Positions 63,621-64,000 of a stretch of 64,000 bases of DNA are shown in pieces. The stretch is from Rhizobium sp. (GTDB taxonomy: Bacteria; Pseudomonadota; Alphaproteobacteria; Rhizobiales; Rhizobiaceae). The translations under genes and the position numbers were made by a program. The DNA lies in NCBI GenBank assembly GCA_027533385.1, contig JAPZUE010000025.1:62001-126000 (forward strand). The letters are read 5' to 3'. The stretch's first letter is position 1. Each line of letters opens with the position of its first letter. The notes beneath the pieces are model-generated. The model saw only the letters and a list, made by a program, of their open reading frames with translations. It made no database searches and had not been told where the DNA came from.

Positions 63621-64000
63621 TCAGCGCTTGCGAAACGTGAGATAGGCCGAGGATCGGCCTTCCCGACGGGCCTTGGCCTCGTAGCGCGTCCCAGGCCAGC
63701 CATCGTAAGGCGTAAGCCAGTCGCTCGCATTGCGCGCCGTCCATTCAAACCCACCATGATCGCGGCAATGCTGCAGCGTCCAGTTGACGTAGGTGTCGAT
63801 GTCGGAGGCAAAGCAGAAGATGCCTGCCGGCTTCAGGACCTTGTGGAAACGCTCCAGGTTGACCTGCGAGACGAAGCGGCGCTTCCAATGGCGCTTTTTC
63901 GGCCAGGGGTCGGCATAGAGGAGATCGATCTGGTCGATTTGCCCCTCGGGCAGCCAGTCGAGCAATTGCGTCGCGTCGTCATCGTAGACGCGGATGTTCT
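63621..64000 (-). CDS. trmB: tRNA (guanine-N7)-methyltransferase, partial
   Basis: The C-terminal part of TrmB, which methylates G46 of tRNA. The frame runs past the right edge of the window, so the start is missing; 126 residues are visible from [19 protein letters not shown]. The conserved [17 protein letters not shown] motif, [14 protein letters not shown] and the ending [21 protein letters not shown] identify it. Confidence 0.94.
   Translation of the reverse strand, partial: NIRVYDDDATQLLDWLPEGQIDQIDLLYADPWPKKRHWKRRFVSQVNLERFHKVLKPAGIFCFASDIDTYVNWTLQHCRDHGGFEWTARNASDWLTPYDGWPGTRYEAKARREGRSSAYLTFRKR

Overview
This window is a stretch of core chromosome from a high-GC alphaproteobacterium, almost certainly a member of the Rhizobiaceae (Rhizobium, Agrobacterium, Sinorhizobium and relatives). 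The basis is the phoR-pstSCAB-phoUB order, the frcBCAK/frcR fructose locus known from Sinorhizobium meliloti, the rpmH-rnpA-yidC-engB-argB and dapD-dapE-truA-fmt-def blocks, the Hsp20/DUF1150 pair and a RIME-like intergenic repeat. No prophage, insertion sequence, CRISPR array or plasmid gene was seen. Coding density is high and the reading is of ordinary, vertically inherited sequence.

Left part (1-19.9 kb). A complete phosphate-sensing and uptake operon runs leftward: phoR, pstS, pstC, pstA, pstB, phoU, phoB. A three-repeat Pho box lies before pstS and a hairpin separates pstS from pstC. A polyphosphate kinase 2 gene is divergent from phoR. Next come a single-pass membrane protein of unknown role, a nitronate monooxygenase, a DUF1176 protein, tRNA-Thr(CGT), a ROK kinase, a PRC-barrel protein, a FadD-like acyl-CoA ligase, pgi, a fructokinase-like PfkB kinase, pyrE and a 51-residue DUF3096 membrane protein. 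Related palindromes precede the monooxygenase and the ligase (LiuR-like), and others precede pgi and the PfkB kinase (LacI-like).

Middle part (20-35 kb). After pyrC comes a four-gene signalling operon: a CheY-like receiver, a secreted sulfite-oxidase-fold protein without cysteine, a hybrid histidine kinase with receiver and HPt domains, and a receiver/HD-GYP phosphodiesterase. It reads like a phosphorelay feeding cyclic-di-GMP breakdown. The frcBCAK fructose ABC importer follows, with divergent frcR and an RbsD/FucU-like mutarotase gene. A Crp/Fnr regulator, a proline-racemase-family enzyme with a Ser/Cys active site, tRNA-Arg(ACG) and an orphan histidine kinase complete this part.

Right part (35-64 kb). 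rpmH, rnpA and yidC are followed by a DMT transporter, engB and argB. Between engB and argB, on the other strand, sit an ECF sigma factor, its anti-sigma factor and a secreted fasciclin protein, a combination that parallels mycobacterial SigK-RskA-MPT70/83. Then come a DHA2 exporter, a repeat element, a second DMT transporter, a pyrimidine 5'-nucleotidase, an EF-hand protein, a LOG-family protein, dapD, a DUF805 protein, dapE, a membrane protein, truA, fmt and def. Two tandem soluble globin-coupled chemoreceptors, rmuC, a ribokinase, a dCache chemoreceptor ending in a CheR-tether pentapeptide, a nucleoside hydrolase, Hsp20, DUF1150 and a truncated trmB end the window. All functional names rest on motifs and gene order read by eye; no database search was run.
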